A stretch of DNA of 64,000 nucleotides from Tolypothrix brevis GSE-NOS-MK-07-07A (lineage in GTDB: Bacteria > Cyanobacteriota > Cyanobacteriia > Cyanobacteriales > Nostocaceae). Both the position numbers and the translations under genes were made by a program. The notes under the pieces are model-generated. The model had not been told where the DNA came from. It worked only from the letters and a program-made list of their open reading frames with translations, and searched no databases. Of this stretch, positions 1 through 8,588 are shown piece after piece. The stretch covers positions 62,001 through 126,000 of the forward strand of contig JAHHIJ010000016.1 of the NCBI GenBank assembly GCA_019358985.1, read 5' to 3'. Each line of letters starts with the position of its first letter. Within the stretch, counting starts at the first letter, position 1.

Positions 1-197
1 CACAGATGTTAATCGTGATTTTTACTAAGAAAAAATACTTAAGTGCTGTTTTTAAAGATTACGTGTGTTTTTTCTTCGAGCAAATAATTTAACTATTTAG
101 TATACATAAAGACACAAGTTGCTTTTTGTACTTACGAGGGTATTTCTTGAAAGTTTAAAATTTGAAACTTCAATTTTGAGCTAAACTAGCCTCGAAG
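1..197. other. AT-rich leader, no gene seen
   Basis: This stretch precedes the glutathione transferase gene. It is AT-rich with stops in all frames, and I recognise no RNA or coding signal. It probably contains the promoter of the next gene. Confidence 0.5.
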
Positions 198-827
198 ATG
201 GCAAATACCACTCTTAATAAGCTTATGATTGACCTTTACACCTTCACCACACCCAACGGACGTAAAGCTTCGGTTATGTTGGAGGAAGTTGGACTTCCCT
301 ACAACACTCACAAAATCGACATTACCAAAAACGAGCAGTTTACACCAGAGTATATTGCAATCAATCCCAATAGCAAGATTCCCGCCATTATCGACCAAGA
401 TACTGAGATTAAAGTTTTTGAATCTGGCGCAATTTTGATTTATTTGGCAGAAAAAACTGGTAAATTCCTACCTCTTGATCAAAAAGGTCGCTTTCAAGTA
501 CTTGAGTGGCTGATGTGGCAAATGGCAGGTTTAGGACCAATGTCTGGGCAATTTAATCATTTTAAACGGTATGCGCCAGAAAAGATTCCCTATGCGATCG
601 CACGCTATGAAAAAGAAACTCTCCGACTTTACAGCGTGTTAGATAAACAATTAGCAGACAAAGAATTTATCTGCGGTGACTATTCGATTGCAGACATAGC
701 CACCTATCCTTGGATATCCATTTATGAAAGTCAAGGTTTAACGCTAGATAATCACTTGAATCTCAAACGTTGGGTAGAAACAGTACAGCAACGTCCAGCA
801 GTACAGCGGGGGATGAAAGTGCCGTAG
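198..827 (+). CDS. glutathione S-transferase family protein
   Basis: A 209-residue protein of normal cytosolic GST length. The N-terminal thioredoxin-like half has the TTPNGRK segment near the glutathione site, then NPNSKIPAI with the cis-proline and ESGAILIYLAE, the usual GST N-domain ending. The all-helical C-domain follows from about residue 90, with the DYSIADIATYPW motif around residue 175. This pattern resembles the YfcG/Ure2p-like bacterial GSTs, which act on thiol or disulfide substrates, but the substrate cannot be read from sequence. The start at 198 has no clear ribosome binding site, and the ATG at 225 is an equally good start. The gene stands alone, followed by a palindromic repeat. 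Confidence 0.85.
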   Translation: MANTTLNKLMIDLYTFTTPNGRKASVMLEEVGLPYNTHKIDITKNEQFTPEYIAINPNSKIPAIIDQDTEIKVFESGAILIYLAEKTGKFLPLDQKGRFQVLEWLMWQMAGLGPMSGQFNHFKRYAPEKIPYAIARYEKETLRLYSVLDKQLADKEFICGDYSIADIATYPWISIYESQGLTLDNHLNLKRWVETVQQRPAVQRGMKVP

Positions 828-834
828 ACATCTG

Positions 835-898
835 GTAGCCTTAGACGTAGAGACGTAGCAATGCTACGTCTCTACATTGTTTTCTGGAGATGTCTACT
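835..898. repeat. MITE-like element with 29-bp palindrome
   Basis: A palindrome at 847-875 has arms GTAGAGACG and CGTCTCTAC around a TAGCA/TGCTA centre. It is flanked by CATCTGG on the left and CTGGAGATGTCTA on the right. The same flanks recur around other copies in the window, so this is one member of a small non-autonomous family, lying between convergent genes. Confidence 0.7.
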
Positions 899-929
899 AG
901 AGAGGGGGAGAAATTCCCTTTGTCCCAAA

Positions 930-1730
930 TCACATCGAACCCATAACAACTCCCCAGAAATAATCCTCAAAAGGTCTTTCATCAAGGTCGATGTGAAATT
1001 TTTTCGCCCAAGAATAAATATCCAGGCTGACACGTCCGCTTTCTTCATCAAACCACGAACCACCTTTAAATGAGATATTTCCTAATAACGTAATCCAGTG
1101 ATTTGGGTAAGGTAAAAAAGGCTTTTTGCCGCCAAGCAAACCTGCGGCAGTAATCAAACCAAACGCTACACCCCCAGAATCGATAATAGCTGATGCTTCA
1201 GTCAAAGCTTCGTATTCTCCAAATATATATGTATGGATATACTTAACTTTACGATAACCTAATACTTCCCGCGTCCAGCCTTTCATCTCCCAAGATTTTG
1301 TCATCCCAGACAAATTACGGATAATATCTGGTGCTTCTACTTCAATGTTGAAAATGAAGTTTTCTGCTTCTCTTAGTGTTGCTAAAACCATCCAATCGGC
1401 TTGACTTAATCGCAGTCTACCTCGACTTTTAACAAGTGTTTGAGATGCTTTAATGCGTGTAGTTTGTCCTTGAAAACCGCCAGTTTCAAATATACTGCGG
1501 CAAATTTGCACATAACGCAATGGTTGTTTGCGAATAAGTTCAAACAAAATTGAAGCAGGTCCGCAAAATGGTTGTCCACCTTGGTTGACTTGAAATGGAT
1601 CGCTAACACGCGATCGCATGTCCGCAAGTACTTGGTTTTTATCTAAAGTTGCCCAAACACCAGGTACATTGGATTTTTCAAAGTCTGCGATCGCGCTAGA
1701 AACTGCTGGATCTAACTGCTGGGAATTCAT
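930..1730 (-). CDS. hypothetical protein, possible papain-like cysteine peptidase
   Basis: This is a 266-residue protein that I cannot assign to a named family. It has GGQPFCGPAS with Cys56 at the start of a predicted helix, and PNHWITLLG with His211 at a strand start. That Cys-helix and His-strand order is typical of papain-like folds such as C39-type peptidases. An acidic residue after His211, in the WFDEESGRVSLD stretch, could complete a triad. There is no signal peptide, so the protein is probably cytoplasmic. It stands alone. The fold is inferred from motif shape only; a non-enzymatic role is equally possible. Confidence 0.65.
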   Translation of the reverse strand: MNSQQLDPAVSSAIADFEKSNVPGVWATLDKNQVLADMRSRVSDPFQVNQGGQPFCGPASILFELIRKQPLRYVQICRSIFETGGFQGQTTRIKASQTLVKSRGRLRLSQADWMVLATLREAENFIFNIEVEAPDIIRNLSGMTKSWEMKGWTREVLGYRKVKYIHTYIFGEYEALTEASAIIDSGGVAFGLITAAGLLGGKKPFLPYPNHWITLLGNISFKGGSWFDEESGRVSLDIYSWAKKFHIDLDERPFEDYFWGVVMGSM

Positions 1731-1871
1731 ATATTTACGTTTATTACTGAAAGTGCCCGATTGTTAATTTCCTTGACTACACTACCGATTAGCAGTAATT
1801 CGCAAATAATCTTAACAAATAGAACTATTTATACTGTTTCATCGACCGAATTTAAATATACGTTATTCAGA

Positions 1872-1915
1872 ACCCTGGAGACGTAGCAATGCTACGTCTC
1901 TACATTTTTTTTCAC
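1872..1915. repeat. partial MITE-like palindrome
   Basis: A copy of the ACGTAGCA/TGCTACGT palindrome follows AACCCTGGAG and ends in a T-run and TTTTCACT. That tail matches the right flank of other family copies, for example near 28190 and 49070. It lies just upstream of menB. Confidence 0.6.
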
Positions 1916-1965
1916 TTGTGCTTGTAACTGCGATAAAATTCTCAAGCACAACGCACTCCACAGCT

Positions 1966-2799
1966 ATGCAAATCAACTGGGAAACTGCCAAAACCTACGA
2001 AGATATTTTTTATCACAAAGCCGACGGTATCGCCAAAATCACCATCAATCGTCCCCACAAACGCAATGCTTTTCGTCCGAAAACCGTCTTTGAACTCTAC
2101 AACGCTTTTTCTGATGCCCGTGAAGATACTACTATCGGCGTTGTACTCTTTACTGGTGCGGGTCCCCATACAGATGGGAAATACGCCTTTTGTGCTGGCG
2201 GCGATCAAAGTGTACGCGGACACGCCGGTTATGTAGATGATGATGGTGTACCCCGTTTGAATGTATTAGATTTACAACGCCTGATTCGCTCGATGCCGAA
2301 AGTAGTAATTGCTTTGGTTGCTGGATATGCGATCGGTGGTGGACACGTTTTACACTTAATTTGCGATCTCACCATCGCTGCCGATAATGCTATTTTCGGA
2401 CAAACTGGTCCCAAAGTCGGCAGTTTTGATGGTGGTTTTGGCGCAAGTTATCTCGCTCGCATTGTCGGACAAAAAAAAGCGCGAGAAATTTGGTTTCTCT
2501 GTCGGCAATATACTGCACAACAAGCTGAGGAAATGGGTTTAGTTAATTGTGTTGTACCAATAGAACAACTAGAGGCAGAAGGAATTCAGTGGGCACAAGA
2601 AATATTAGAAAAAAGTCCCATCGCTATTCGCTGTCTCAAAGCTGCATTTAACGCTGATTGTGATGGACAAGCTGGTTTACAAGAACTCGCCGGTAATGCC
2701 ACTTTACTTTATTACATGACCGAAGAAGGTTCTGAAGGCAAACAAGCTTTTCTCGAAAAACGTCCGCCAAATTTTCGGGACTTTCCCTGGCTACCTTAA
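1966..2799 (+). CDS. menB: 1,4-dihydroxy-2-naphthoyl-CoA synthase
   Basis: This 277-residue crotonase-fold enzyme closes the second ring of the naphthoquinone in phylloquinone (vitamin K1) synthesis, supplying photosystem I. Family signatures seen are FCAGGDQ in the oxyanion-hole region, the glycine-rich AIGGGHVLH, and [12 protein letters not shown] with the MenB-specific loop. The C-terminus FRDFPWLP is typical of MenB. An upstream in-frame start at 1918 would add 16 residues that overlap repeat-derived DNA, so I prefer the ATG at 1966, where homologues begin (MQINWE). It stands alone; other men genes are not in this window. Confidence 0.93.
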   Translation: MQINWETAKTYEDIFYHKADGIAKITINRPHKRNAFRPKTVFELYNAFSDAREDTTIGVVLFTGAGPHTDGKYAFCAGGDQSVRGHAGYVDDDGVPRLNVLDLQRLIRSMPKVVIALVAGYAIGGGHVLHLICDLTIAADNAIFGQTGPKVGSFDGGFGASYLARIVGQKKAREIWFLCRQYTAQQAEEMGLVNCVVPIEQLEAEGIQWAQEILEKSPIAIRCLKAAFNADCDGQAGLQELAGNATLLYYMTEEGSEGKQAFLEKRPPNFRDFPWLP

Positions 2800-2856
2800 A
2801 CCAATTCGCAATGACGCTCGTTCCTCGCTACCGCTACGCTAACGCAATTCGCAATT

Positions 2857-2896
2857 ACGTTTTGATGCCTAAATTTAAATTTAGGCATCAAAACGT
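2857..2896. repeat. perfect 40-bp palindrome
   Basis: The two 20-base halves are exact reverse complements with no spacer, centred between 2876 and 2877. The arm contains GATGCCTAAATTT. It lies just after menB and could form a cruciform or RNA hairpin. Confidence 0.85.
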
Positions 2897-2944
2897 GCTG
2901 TCTGTAGAGACAGGGGATTTAAACCCCCAAAGTTCGTTAAAAAC

Positions 2945-2982
2945 TCAAAAATCGCACCTTTAAGCAAAGATGCGATTTTTGA
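2945..2982 (+). terminator. hairpin terminator after menB
   Basis: A 12-bp perfect stem (TCAAAAATCGCA with TGCGATTTTTGA) encloses a 14-base loop, with the T-run inside the right arm. It sits between menB and a converging gene, so it may serve both strands. Confidence 0.6.
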
Positions 2983-3070
2983 AAATGTGAAGTTTCTTTA
3001 CAAATTGACAAATATTATAACCAAATTTCTTTTGGCAAAGTAATTTGAAGAGTTTGGTAACAATCAGCCG

Positions 3071-3385
3071 TTAAATTAAAACTGGCTGACCTTGTGGCTG
3101 TTCAGAAGTACTACAGATGGCAGTTTGATTAACACAAGCAACTGCAATTTTATCTAAATTAGAACCTAAAGAACTAGAAGCCATAACTGGTGTTGCATCA
3201 GGCAAACTCCAAACATCTTCCAAACTTTCCCAGCTAGGTGCAAAGGGTGGGAGCGCGAAAGAACAAGCCTTCCAACTTCCGAGAACTGGCGCTCCCAACT
3301 GTTGGCAAAGTCCACCACGGCGTCCTTCTGGCTTGTAATGGCGGCAATATCGGCAGGCAGAAGTCAAGACTTTAATGGGTTTCAT
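3071..3385 (-). CDS. conserved cyanobacterial cysteine-rich small protein
   Basis: A 104-residue protein whose first half has a striking cysteine pattern: CRYCRHY, then GGLCQQLG, then SWKACSFALP. Four cysteines in this spacing suggest a metal or iron-sulfur site. The pattern with PSWESLE is one I recognise as conserved in cyanobacterial hypothetical proteins. The C-terminal part is low in features. It has its own upstream region and no operon partner. The function is unknown. Confidence 0.75.
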   Translation of the reverse strand: MKPIKVLTSACRYCRHYKPEGRRGGLCQQLGAPVLGSWKACSFALPPFAPSWESLEDVWSLPDATPVMASSSLGSNLDKIAVACVNQTAICSTSEQPQGQPVLI

Positions 3386-3925
3386 CTGGGTTTATGTTAA
3401 ATCCCGTTAGGGCTGATTTCTACTTTCAATTCTGCTCTACATATAAATACCTATTTAAGCCATAAACCCATTATTCTGTATATGTTCTAGCGATCCCGAT
3501 GAAATAATTAACTTTAGGAAATTTTTAGATTTGTGTCATATTTGGCAATAATTCAACTACCGTAAATGTAGCAATATCAGGCTCAAAGGCATTAGGGATC
3601 AAGGTTAAGCCTTGTATTTTCGATTTGGTCAGCGTGTTAAATTAACTTCAGAAATGTCGTATAACATAGCTGGTAGAAATTTAGGGTAAAATTAGAAGAA
3701 ATTTTATATAAATATTCCTGTAGGAATAGTGCTTGAAAGAGGGGGAAAGGGGAAAAAGAAGAAAAAGTTTTCATGAGTTATATTATGTCCGTTTAATTAA
3801 TAGTAATAAAAACATACCTACCGTCGTAAAGACGTTCCGGCGGAACGTCTTTACATAAATGGTGTCAGCATGAAGAGTGCTGTAAAGAGGCGTTGAAATG
3901 CTTACTATGTAAATCTTTCTTTGCC
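3386..3925. other. intergenic region with one palindrome
   Basis: There is no gene in this stretch. A GTAAAGACG-TTCC palindrome lies at 3826-3854, preceded by TTTAATTAATAGTAATAAAA. That leader recurs almost identically before another palindrome near 44530. The rest is AT-rich and unexplained; a purine-rich patch lies near 3738-3768. Confidence 0.5.
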
Positions 3926-4483
3926 TTAAAAAAGACTAGAAAACTGCTTAGTAGCACAAATAGAACAGACACCCCAGCGCTGAATTTCGCCTGGTGGGGT
4001 GGGAGATTGACATTGAGGACAAAGAGGTAGATTATGCGATCGCATGAGCATAAGGGACTTCCAATTTTCAAAAGCAGTATTCGCATTTTTGCTTATTGGT
4101 AGCACCTGAGGCTTGACACCAATCTCATCACCAAGGTAACTAGGATGTTCAGAGGGCAAAAGCGTTTTTTGCTGGTTTGCTTTATCTTGGGGACGCTTCC
4201 AACCAGCGGTAGAGAAGTGAATATCTACTAAAGGATCGGGTAGTTTTTCATTCAACTTTATAAGGAGTCGCTGACGCTCGAAAGTCAAATTTTGCGCCCA
4301 AGCTGCGCTAGAAGTTGCTACCCGCAAGACATCGCGCTGAATCGACAATGGTTGAGTATGAGCTGCTATCGCAACCCCTACGACTTCAGCCCAACACTTG
4401 AGCAAACGGGGAAATGGCTGCTGGTGCAGTAATATCTGAATTTCCGGAAGATTTAAAATATGATTAACTGATTTCAAAGACAT
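3926..4483 (-). CDS. DUF721 / DciA-like protein with zinc ribbon
   Basis: A 185-residue protein. Residues 1-95 match the DUF721/DciA pattern: a helix with LKCWAEVVG followed by IQRDVLRVATSSAAWAQNL and LTFERQRLL. DciA is the ancestral loader or operator of the replicative helicase DnaB in bacteria lacking DnaC. The C-terminal region is cyanobacterial: a variable linker followed by CPQCQSPTPPGEI and GVCSIC, a probable zinc ribbon of two Cys-x2-Cys pairs. It is divergent from the SPOR-domain gene, with 86 bp between starts. The DciA role is inferred from the family. Confidence 0.8.
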   Translation of the reverse strand: MSLKSVNHILNLPEIQILLHQQPFPRLLKCWAEVVGVAIAAHTQPLSIQRDVLRVATSSAAWAQNLTFERQRLLIKLNEKLPDPLVDIHFSTAGWKRPQDKANQQKTLLPSEHPSYLGDEIGVKPQVLPISKNANTAFENWKSLMLMRSHNLPLCPQCQSPTPPGEIQRWGVCSICATKQFSSLF

Positions 4484-4569
4484 CTCGCTCTATTCTGGGA
4501 ATTTTCGTTAGGATTGGCACACATGTATTTTAAGTTAATCCAGTAATCTACCTTTGAGGCAGACAAACT

Positions 4570-5799
4570 ATGAGTCAAGACCTCCGACATTTGGGTACTC
4601 AATCGTCGAAAACACCTGGGTTGAAGCCACAACTAGCAACAGCACTAGGTTGTTTAGAAGTGCAACTAGATCAAGAGTTAGCCCGCTATCGACGTACACG
4701 AACCGGATACAACACGCCTAACCAAAACCGTGTCAGTACTAACACTAACCAACCTCAGCAGACTGCCATTACTGCGTTGAACGGAGTCCTTGCCGCAGGC
4801 ATCGCGTCCCAAAAACCGGTATCAAGTTTAACTTCTCTAGTACAAGAAAAACAGACCGTTCTTCAACCGAATATTCCATCCGCATCTGTTGAAGCTGAAA
4901 CTCCTCAGGAAATGCCAGCGGCGACAACGGTAAATACTGAGTTACCAAAACCTCCCTGGATTGAGGTTATAGATAAAACAGATACATCTAATAAAGAAAA
5001 TGGCAGTATTGTGCCTGCGGTTGTCAAATCTGATCAAACCGAAAATACCCCATCAGATGACACCCCAAAGCAGCCAGACGATTATTTAGAATCATCTGAA
5101 GCACTGCTGCGAAGTTTGACAGAAGAACAACCACAAAAAAGAAAGCCAAGTAACAGCGACAGTCTTTTATCACCTTTGGGGATTGGCTCGATGTTATTGC
5201 TATTAGTAGCAAGTCTCACCTTGGGATACGTACTTTTTAATCCAAAAACATTGTCTGTGTTTGGCTTTGGTACCAAGTCTGTGCCAAATTCGCCACCAAC
5301 CGCATCGACAACTAATATAAAAAATACTGAGAAAGTAAAACCAGAAACACCGACTACCCCCATACCTAAGTATCCGAATCTCGCAAGAGATGAATTTCCA
5401 GAGGTGAACGATCCTAATGACGTAGTTACCTTAAAACCCAAACCGAAACCGACTCCTACAGCACTTCCCAGCCCTGTGGCGGCACCAATTTCAGCAAATC
5501 CACCGTTAGCGCCAATACAACAAGCGCAGCCTTTGCCAACACCAAAGGCGGCAATTTCGCCAAAGCCCGAAAAACCGCTTTCAGAAGTTAAACCGTCAGG
5601 GGATGGATTTTATCATATTGTCACAGATAATGAAGGCGATCGCACTTTCGCCTCTGCACGGCAAGTAATTCCCGATGCTTATTTATCACCTGATGGAAAA
5701 TTGATTTATCTGGGTGCGCTGAAAACCAAAGAGCAAGTAAAACAACAAATGCAACTACTACAGGCTAAAGGAATTAAAGCGCGGGTGGAGCAACCTTAA
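4570..5799 (+). CDS. single-pass membrane protein with C-terminal SPOR-like domain
   Basis: A 409-residue protein. The first 200 residues are cytoplasmic, rich in Q, T and P, and probably disordered. One membrane helix lies near residues 205-225 (GSMLLLLVASLTLGYVLF). A long proline-rich linker follows, and then a C-terminal domain of about 70 residues from GDGFYHIVTDNEG to the end. The last part, LKTKEQVKQQMQLLQAKGIKARV, is typical of SPOR domains, which bind denuded peptidoglycan at division sites. A role in cell-wall or septum biology is inferred. The PspA-like gene follows 87 bp later on the same strand. Confidence 0.75.
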   Translation: MSQDLRHLGTQSSKTPGLKPQLATALGCLEVQLDQELARYRRTRTGYNTPNQNRVSTNTNQPQQTAITALNGVLAAGIASQKPVSSLTSLVQEKQTVLQPNIPSASVEAETPQEMPAATTVNTELPKPPWIEVIDKTDTSNKENGSIVPAVVKSDQTENTPSDDTPKQPDDYLESSEALLRSLTEEQPQKRKPSNSDSLLSPLGIGSMLLLLVASLTLGYVLFNPKTLSVFGFGTKSVPNSPPTASTTNIKNTEKVKPETPTTPIPKYPNLARDEFPEVNDPNDVVTLKPKPKPTPTALPSPVAAPISANPPLAPIQQAQPLPTPKAAISPKPEKPLSEVKPSGDGFYHIVTDNEGDRTFASARQVIPDAYLSPDGKLIYLGALKTKEQVKQQMQLLQAKGIKARVEQP

Positions 5800-5886
5800 G
5801 GAGCGAAAATCTACGATACCATAAAAAAACATCTACTTAATCCCTAGCTGTTGACACTGCGAGCAAAAAGTGAATGGAGAGCCGAA

Positions 5887-6600
5887 ATGGAACTGATAAA
5901 GCGTATCCAACGGGTGATTCGCGCTAATCTCAATAGTATGATGGGCAGTGGGTCAGATCCAGAAAAGATTCTGGAGCAAGCCGTTATGGAGATGCAAACT
6001 AATTTGGTACAATTGCGTCAAGCAGTTGCACAGGCGATCGCAACTCAAAAACGCACCGAACGACAAACCGCTCAGGCTAAGTCAACAGTAGAGGAATGGT
6101 ATCGTCGCGCTCAATTGGCGCTACAAGCCAATAATGAACCTTTGGCAAGGGAAGCTCTTACCAAACGTCGTGTCTATCAAGAAACACACGATGCTCTGGC
6201 TACTCAGATAAAGCAGCAAAATAGTCTGATAGTTAAAATGAAACAAGATATGCGATCGTTAGAATTTAAAATCTTGGAGGTGAAAACCAAAAAAGATATT
6301 TACATCGCTCGCGCTCGTTCTGCTGAAGCTTCTTACCGACTTCAGGAAATGTTGAGCAGTTCATCTACCACTAGCAGCTTAAACGCTTTTGAACGGATGG
6401 AAGAAAAAGTTTTGCAACTCGAAGCCAAATCCGAAGCAATAGCTCAACTCGAAAGCGATGACTTGCAGCAATTTACCTCTTCACAATCTAACAACACTAT
6501 TGATGGGGAACTAGCAGAGATGAAAGTGCAACTTTTAAGTGGCGCAAATATTATACCACACAAAGGCAATAATTTAAATTCTTCGAGTGTAAATACTTAA
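5887..6600 (+). CDS. PspA/IM30 family protein, first of a tandem pair
   Basis: A 237-residue coiled-coil protein of the PspA/Vipp1 (ESCRT-III-like) family. It shows the amphipathic N-terminal helix ELIKRIQRVIRANLN, then DPEKILEQAVMEMQ and the family hallmark NAFERMEEKV near residue 165. These proteins form rings and rods on inner or thylakoid membranes. It lacks the C-terminal extension seen in its neighbour, so it is more PspA-like in length. I chose the ATG at 5887 because GGAGAG lies just upstream and homologues start there. Confidence 0.88.
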   Translation: MELIKRIQRVIRANLNSMMGSGSDPEKILEQAVMEMQTNLVQLRQAVAQAIATQKRTERQTAQAKSTVEEWYRRAQLALQANNEPLAREALTKRRVYQETHDALATQIKQQNSLIVKMKQDMRSLEFKILEVKTKKDIYIARARSAEASYRLQEMLSSSSTTSSLNAFERMEEKVLQLEAKSEAIAQLESDDLQQFTSSQSNNTIDGELAEMKVQLLSGANIIPHKGNNLNSSSVNT

Positions 6601-6780
6601 AAATCACGAACCGTAAATATTGGGCAATTACTCAGACTAAAGCATATCTTAGAAATTAAGGGTTGTGTGAAGCTACCAATCTAAAGCGAAAAGATTAAAT
6701 TGAAATAGGTAGCTATTAAATAGTAGAAAAGCCTTGGTATCCGTTCAAAGCGCGTAAATCGCAAAAGGAAAAACAAAGTT

Positions 6781-7557
6781 ATGGGATTATTTGATCGCAT
6801 TAGACGAGTAGTTGGTGCTAATCTTAATGACCTGGTAAGTAAAGCCGAAGATCCAGAAAAAATGCTGGAACAAGCCATCCTGGAAATGCAGGAAGACTTA
6901 GTACAGCTGCGTCAGGGAGTCGCCCAGACAATTGCTGCTCAAAAACGTACAGAAAAACAGTATAATGATGCCCAAAATGAAATAAATAAGTGGCAACGTA
7001 ATGCCCAGCTAGCGCTGCAAAAAGGTGATGAAAACCTTGCGCGTCAAGCACTAGAGCGTAAAAAGACTTACACAGACACCGGCACTGCCCTCAAAACCAG
7101 CCTGGATCAGCAAAGTACTCAAGTAGAAACTATCAAGCGCAACTTAATCCAGCTTGAGAGCAAAATTTCTGAGGCAAAAACCAAGAAAGAAATGCTCAAA
7201 GCGCGGATCACCACTGCCAAAGCTCAAGAGCAACTTCAAGGCATGGTGCGCGGTATGAATAGCAGCAGCGCAATGGCAGCTTTTGAGCGGATGGAAGAAA
7301 AAGTCTTGATGCAAGAAGCTCGCGCTCAGTCGGCAGGAGAGTTAGCAGGTACTGATTTAGAAAGCCAATTTGCCAAATTGGAATCTGGTAGCGATGTTGA
7401 CGATGAATTGGCAGCTTTGAAGGCGTCGCTGGCACCAGCTAGTCCACCAAATCAATCTTTATTGCCACCAGAAACTACCGCCCCTAAAACTAATCAGCAA
7501 GTTGAAGTGGTTGATGCCGAGTTGGAATCGCTAAAAAAACAATTGGATCAAATGTAA
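6781..7557 (+). CDS. PspA/IM30 family protein, Vipp1-like, second of a tandem pair
   Basis: A 258-residue paralogue of the preceding gene, with GLFDRIRRVVGANLN as membrane-binding helix, DPEKMLEQAILEMQEDLVQLRQ and MAAFERMEEKVLMQEA. A flexible linker rich in A, P and S is followed by the C-terminal helix DAELESLKKQLDQM. That extension distinguishes Vipp1 (thylakoid biogenesis and membrane protection) from PspA. RBS AAGGAA lies upstream of the ATG. A 180-bp gap separates it from the first copy, and a hairpin terminator follows. Confidence 0.9.
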   Translation: MGLFDRIRRVVGANLNDLVSKAEDPEKMLEQAILEMQEDLVQLRQGVAQTIAAQKRTEKQYNDAQNEINKWQRNAQLALQKGDENLARQALERKKTYTDTGTALKTSLDQQSTQVETIKRNLIQLESKISEAKTKKEMLKARITTAKAQEQLQGMVRGMNSSSAMAAFERMEEKVLMQEARAQSAGELAGTDLESQFAKLESGSDVDDELAALKASLAPASPPNQSLLPPETTAPKTNQQVEVVDAELESLKKQLDQM

Positions 7558-7586
7558 CATTATCAGAAAAATCTTCACTTCAACTG

Positions 7587-7609
7587 TCCCACGCCTTTTG
7601 GTCGTGGGA
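7587..7609 (+). terminator. hairpin terminator after vipp1-like gene
   Basis: The stem TCCCACG / CGTGGGA has a 9-base loop and is followed by TTT, 30 bp after the stop codon. This position fits transcription termination. Confidence 0.6.
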
Positions 7610-7632
7610 TTTCGCGTCAAAATGATTTAGTG

Positions 7633-7724
7633 AAGGGTCAAGGGTCAATGGTCAATGGTCAATGGTCAAGGGTCAAGGGTCAATGGTCAAGGGTCAAGGG
7701 TCAAGGGTCAATGGTCAATGGTCA
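7633..7724. repeat. heptanucleotide array (GGTCAAG/GGTCAAT)
   Basis: About 13 head-to-tail copies of GGTCAAG or GGTCAAT. This is the STRR class of short tandem repeats known from heterocystous cyanobacteria. Confidence 0.85.
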
Positions 7725-8107
7725 ATTAGAGTGTTCCAACAAATAAATGATCCAAAATCCGTCATTGCGAATGTAGCGAAGCGAAATGAAGCAATCGCAA
7801 AATCTTGGGATTGCCACGCTTCACTTCGTTGCGCTCGCAATGACAATTGGGCATTTTTTTACTTGGAGTACTCTTAAGCCCCGACGATTAAAATCGCGGC
7901 TACACAAACAAAGTCCGGATGGTGCGCGGACTAAGCTGAAAAGAAGGTTTCAAATTTCTTTTGGCAAGTGTAATAAAAGAGCGCTATTGACTTTGGACTA
8001 TTGACTCTGGACTATTGACTCTGGACTATTGACTTTGGATTATTGACGACTTTGAGATAGAGTATTTTGTGTGCCAATATAAATCGTGCCACCGGATGGA
8101 GACTGCA

Positions 8108-8443
8108 ATGAATAAGGGTGTAAGCACTATAACTGATGCTGAGTTTGAAACCGAAGTTTTGAAAGCCGAACAGCCAGTATTGGTTTACTTTTGGGCTTCT
8201 TGGTGCGGTCCTTGTCGATTGATGTCACCAGTAATCAACTCAACTGCCGATATATACAGCGATCGCCTGAAAATTGTCAAAATGGAAGTAGATCCTAATC
8301 CACTGACTGTTAAAGAATATCAGGTTGAAGGTGTACCTGCTTTCCGACTATTTCAAGGAAACACTATCTTAGCTTCCAGTGAGGGAGCCATCACTAAAGA
8401 AAAATTATTCAGCTTTCTGGATACTCATTTAAACAACAATTAA
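8108..8443 (+). CDS. thioredoxin family protein
   Basis: A 111-residue single-domain thioredoxin with the redox site WCGPC (Cys33 and Cys36) and the cis-proline loop VEGVPAFRLF. The fold order is complete: FETEVLKAEQPVLVYFWA strand, active-site helix, DPNPLTVKEYQV. It lacks a signal peptide, so it is a cytoplasmic disulfide reductase or a specialised thioredoxin-like electron carrier. The in-frame start at 8069 would add 13 residues, but homologues and the thioredoxin fold begin near the ATG at 8108, preceded by GGAGA. It stands alone between repeats. Confidence 0.9.
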   Translation: MNKGVSTITDAEFETEVLKAEQPVLVYFWASWCGPCRLMSPVINSTADIYSDRLKIVKMEVDPNPLTVKEYQVEGVPAFRLFQGNTILASSEGAITKEKLFSFLDTHLNNN

Positions 8444-8461
8444 TCCAAAGTTCTCAACCTC

Positions 8462-8556
8462 CCCGTAAAGACGTTCCGTCGGAACGTCTCTACCTAAGTA
8501 CAGACGTTCCGTCGGAACGTCTCTATCTAACAGACGCGAAATTTCGCGTCTCTACG
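8462..8556. repeat. three palindromes in tandem
   Basis: Three different palindromes are packed head to tail at about 8464-8492, 8500-8527 and 8532-8556. The first two have a TTCCG/CGGAA centre. The third has a CGAAATTTCG centre with related outer arms. Confidence 0.75.
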
Positions 8557-8588
8557 ATTAATTTTGCTCCTCCTGACTTTTTAATAAA

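Larger units (their letters stand above)
7558..8107. other. repeat-filled intergenic region
   Basis: No gene is seen in 550 bp. The stretch contains the terminator, a heptamer array at about 7633-7724, an imperfect long inverted repeat at about 7762-7845 beginning GTCATTGCGA and ending TCGCAATGAC, and a 14-base repeat array (TTGACTTTGGACTA type) at about 7985-8046. Confidence 0.7.

Noticed and set aside
861-1073. Plus-strand frame opposite the papain-like gene
   Set aside because: A shadow of the minus-strand gene and of a palindrome; no family similarity.
7662-7877. 71-codon open frame
   Set aside because: It is a translation of heptamer repeats and the CATTGCGA inverted repeat; composition is not protein-like.
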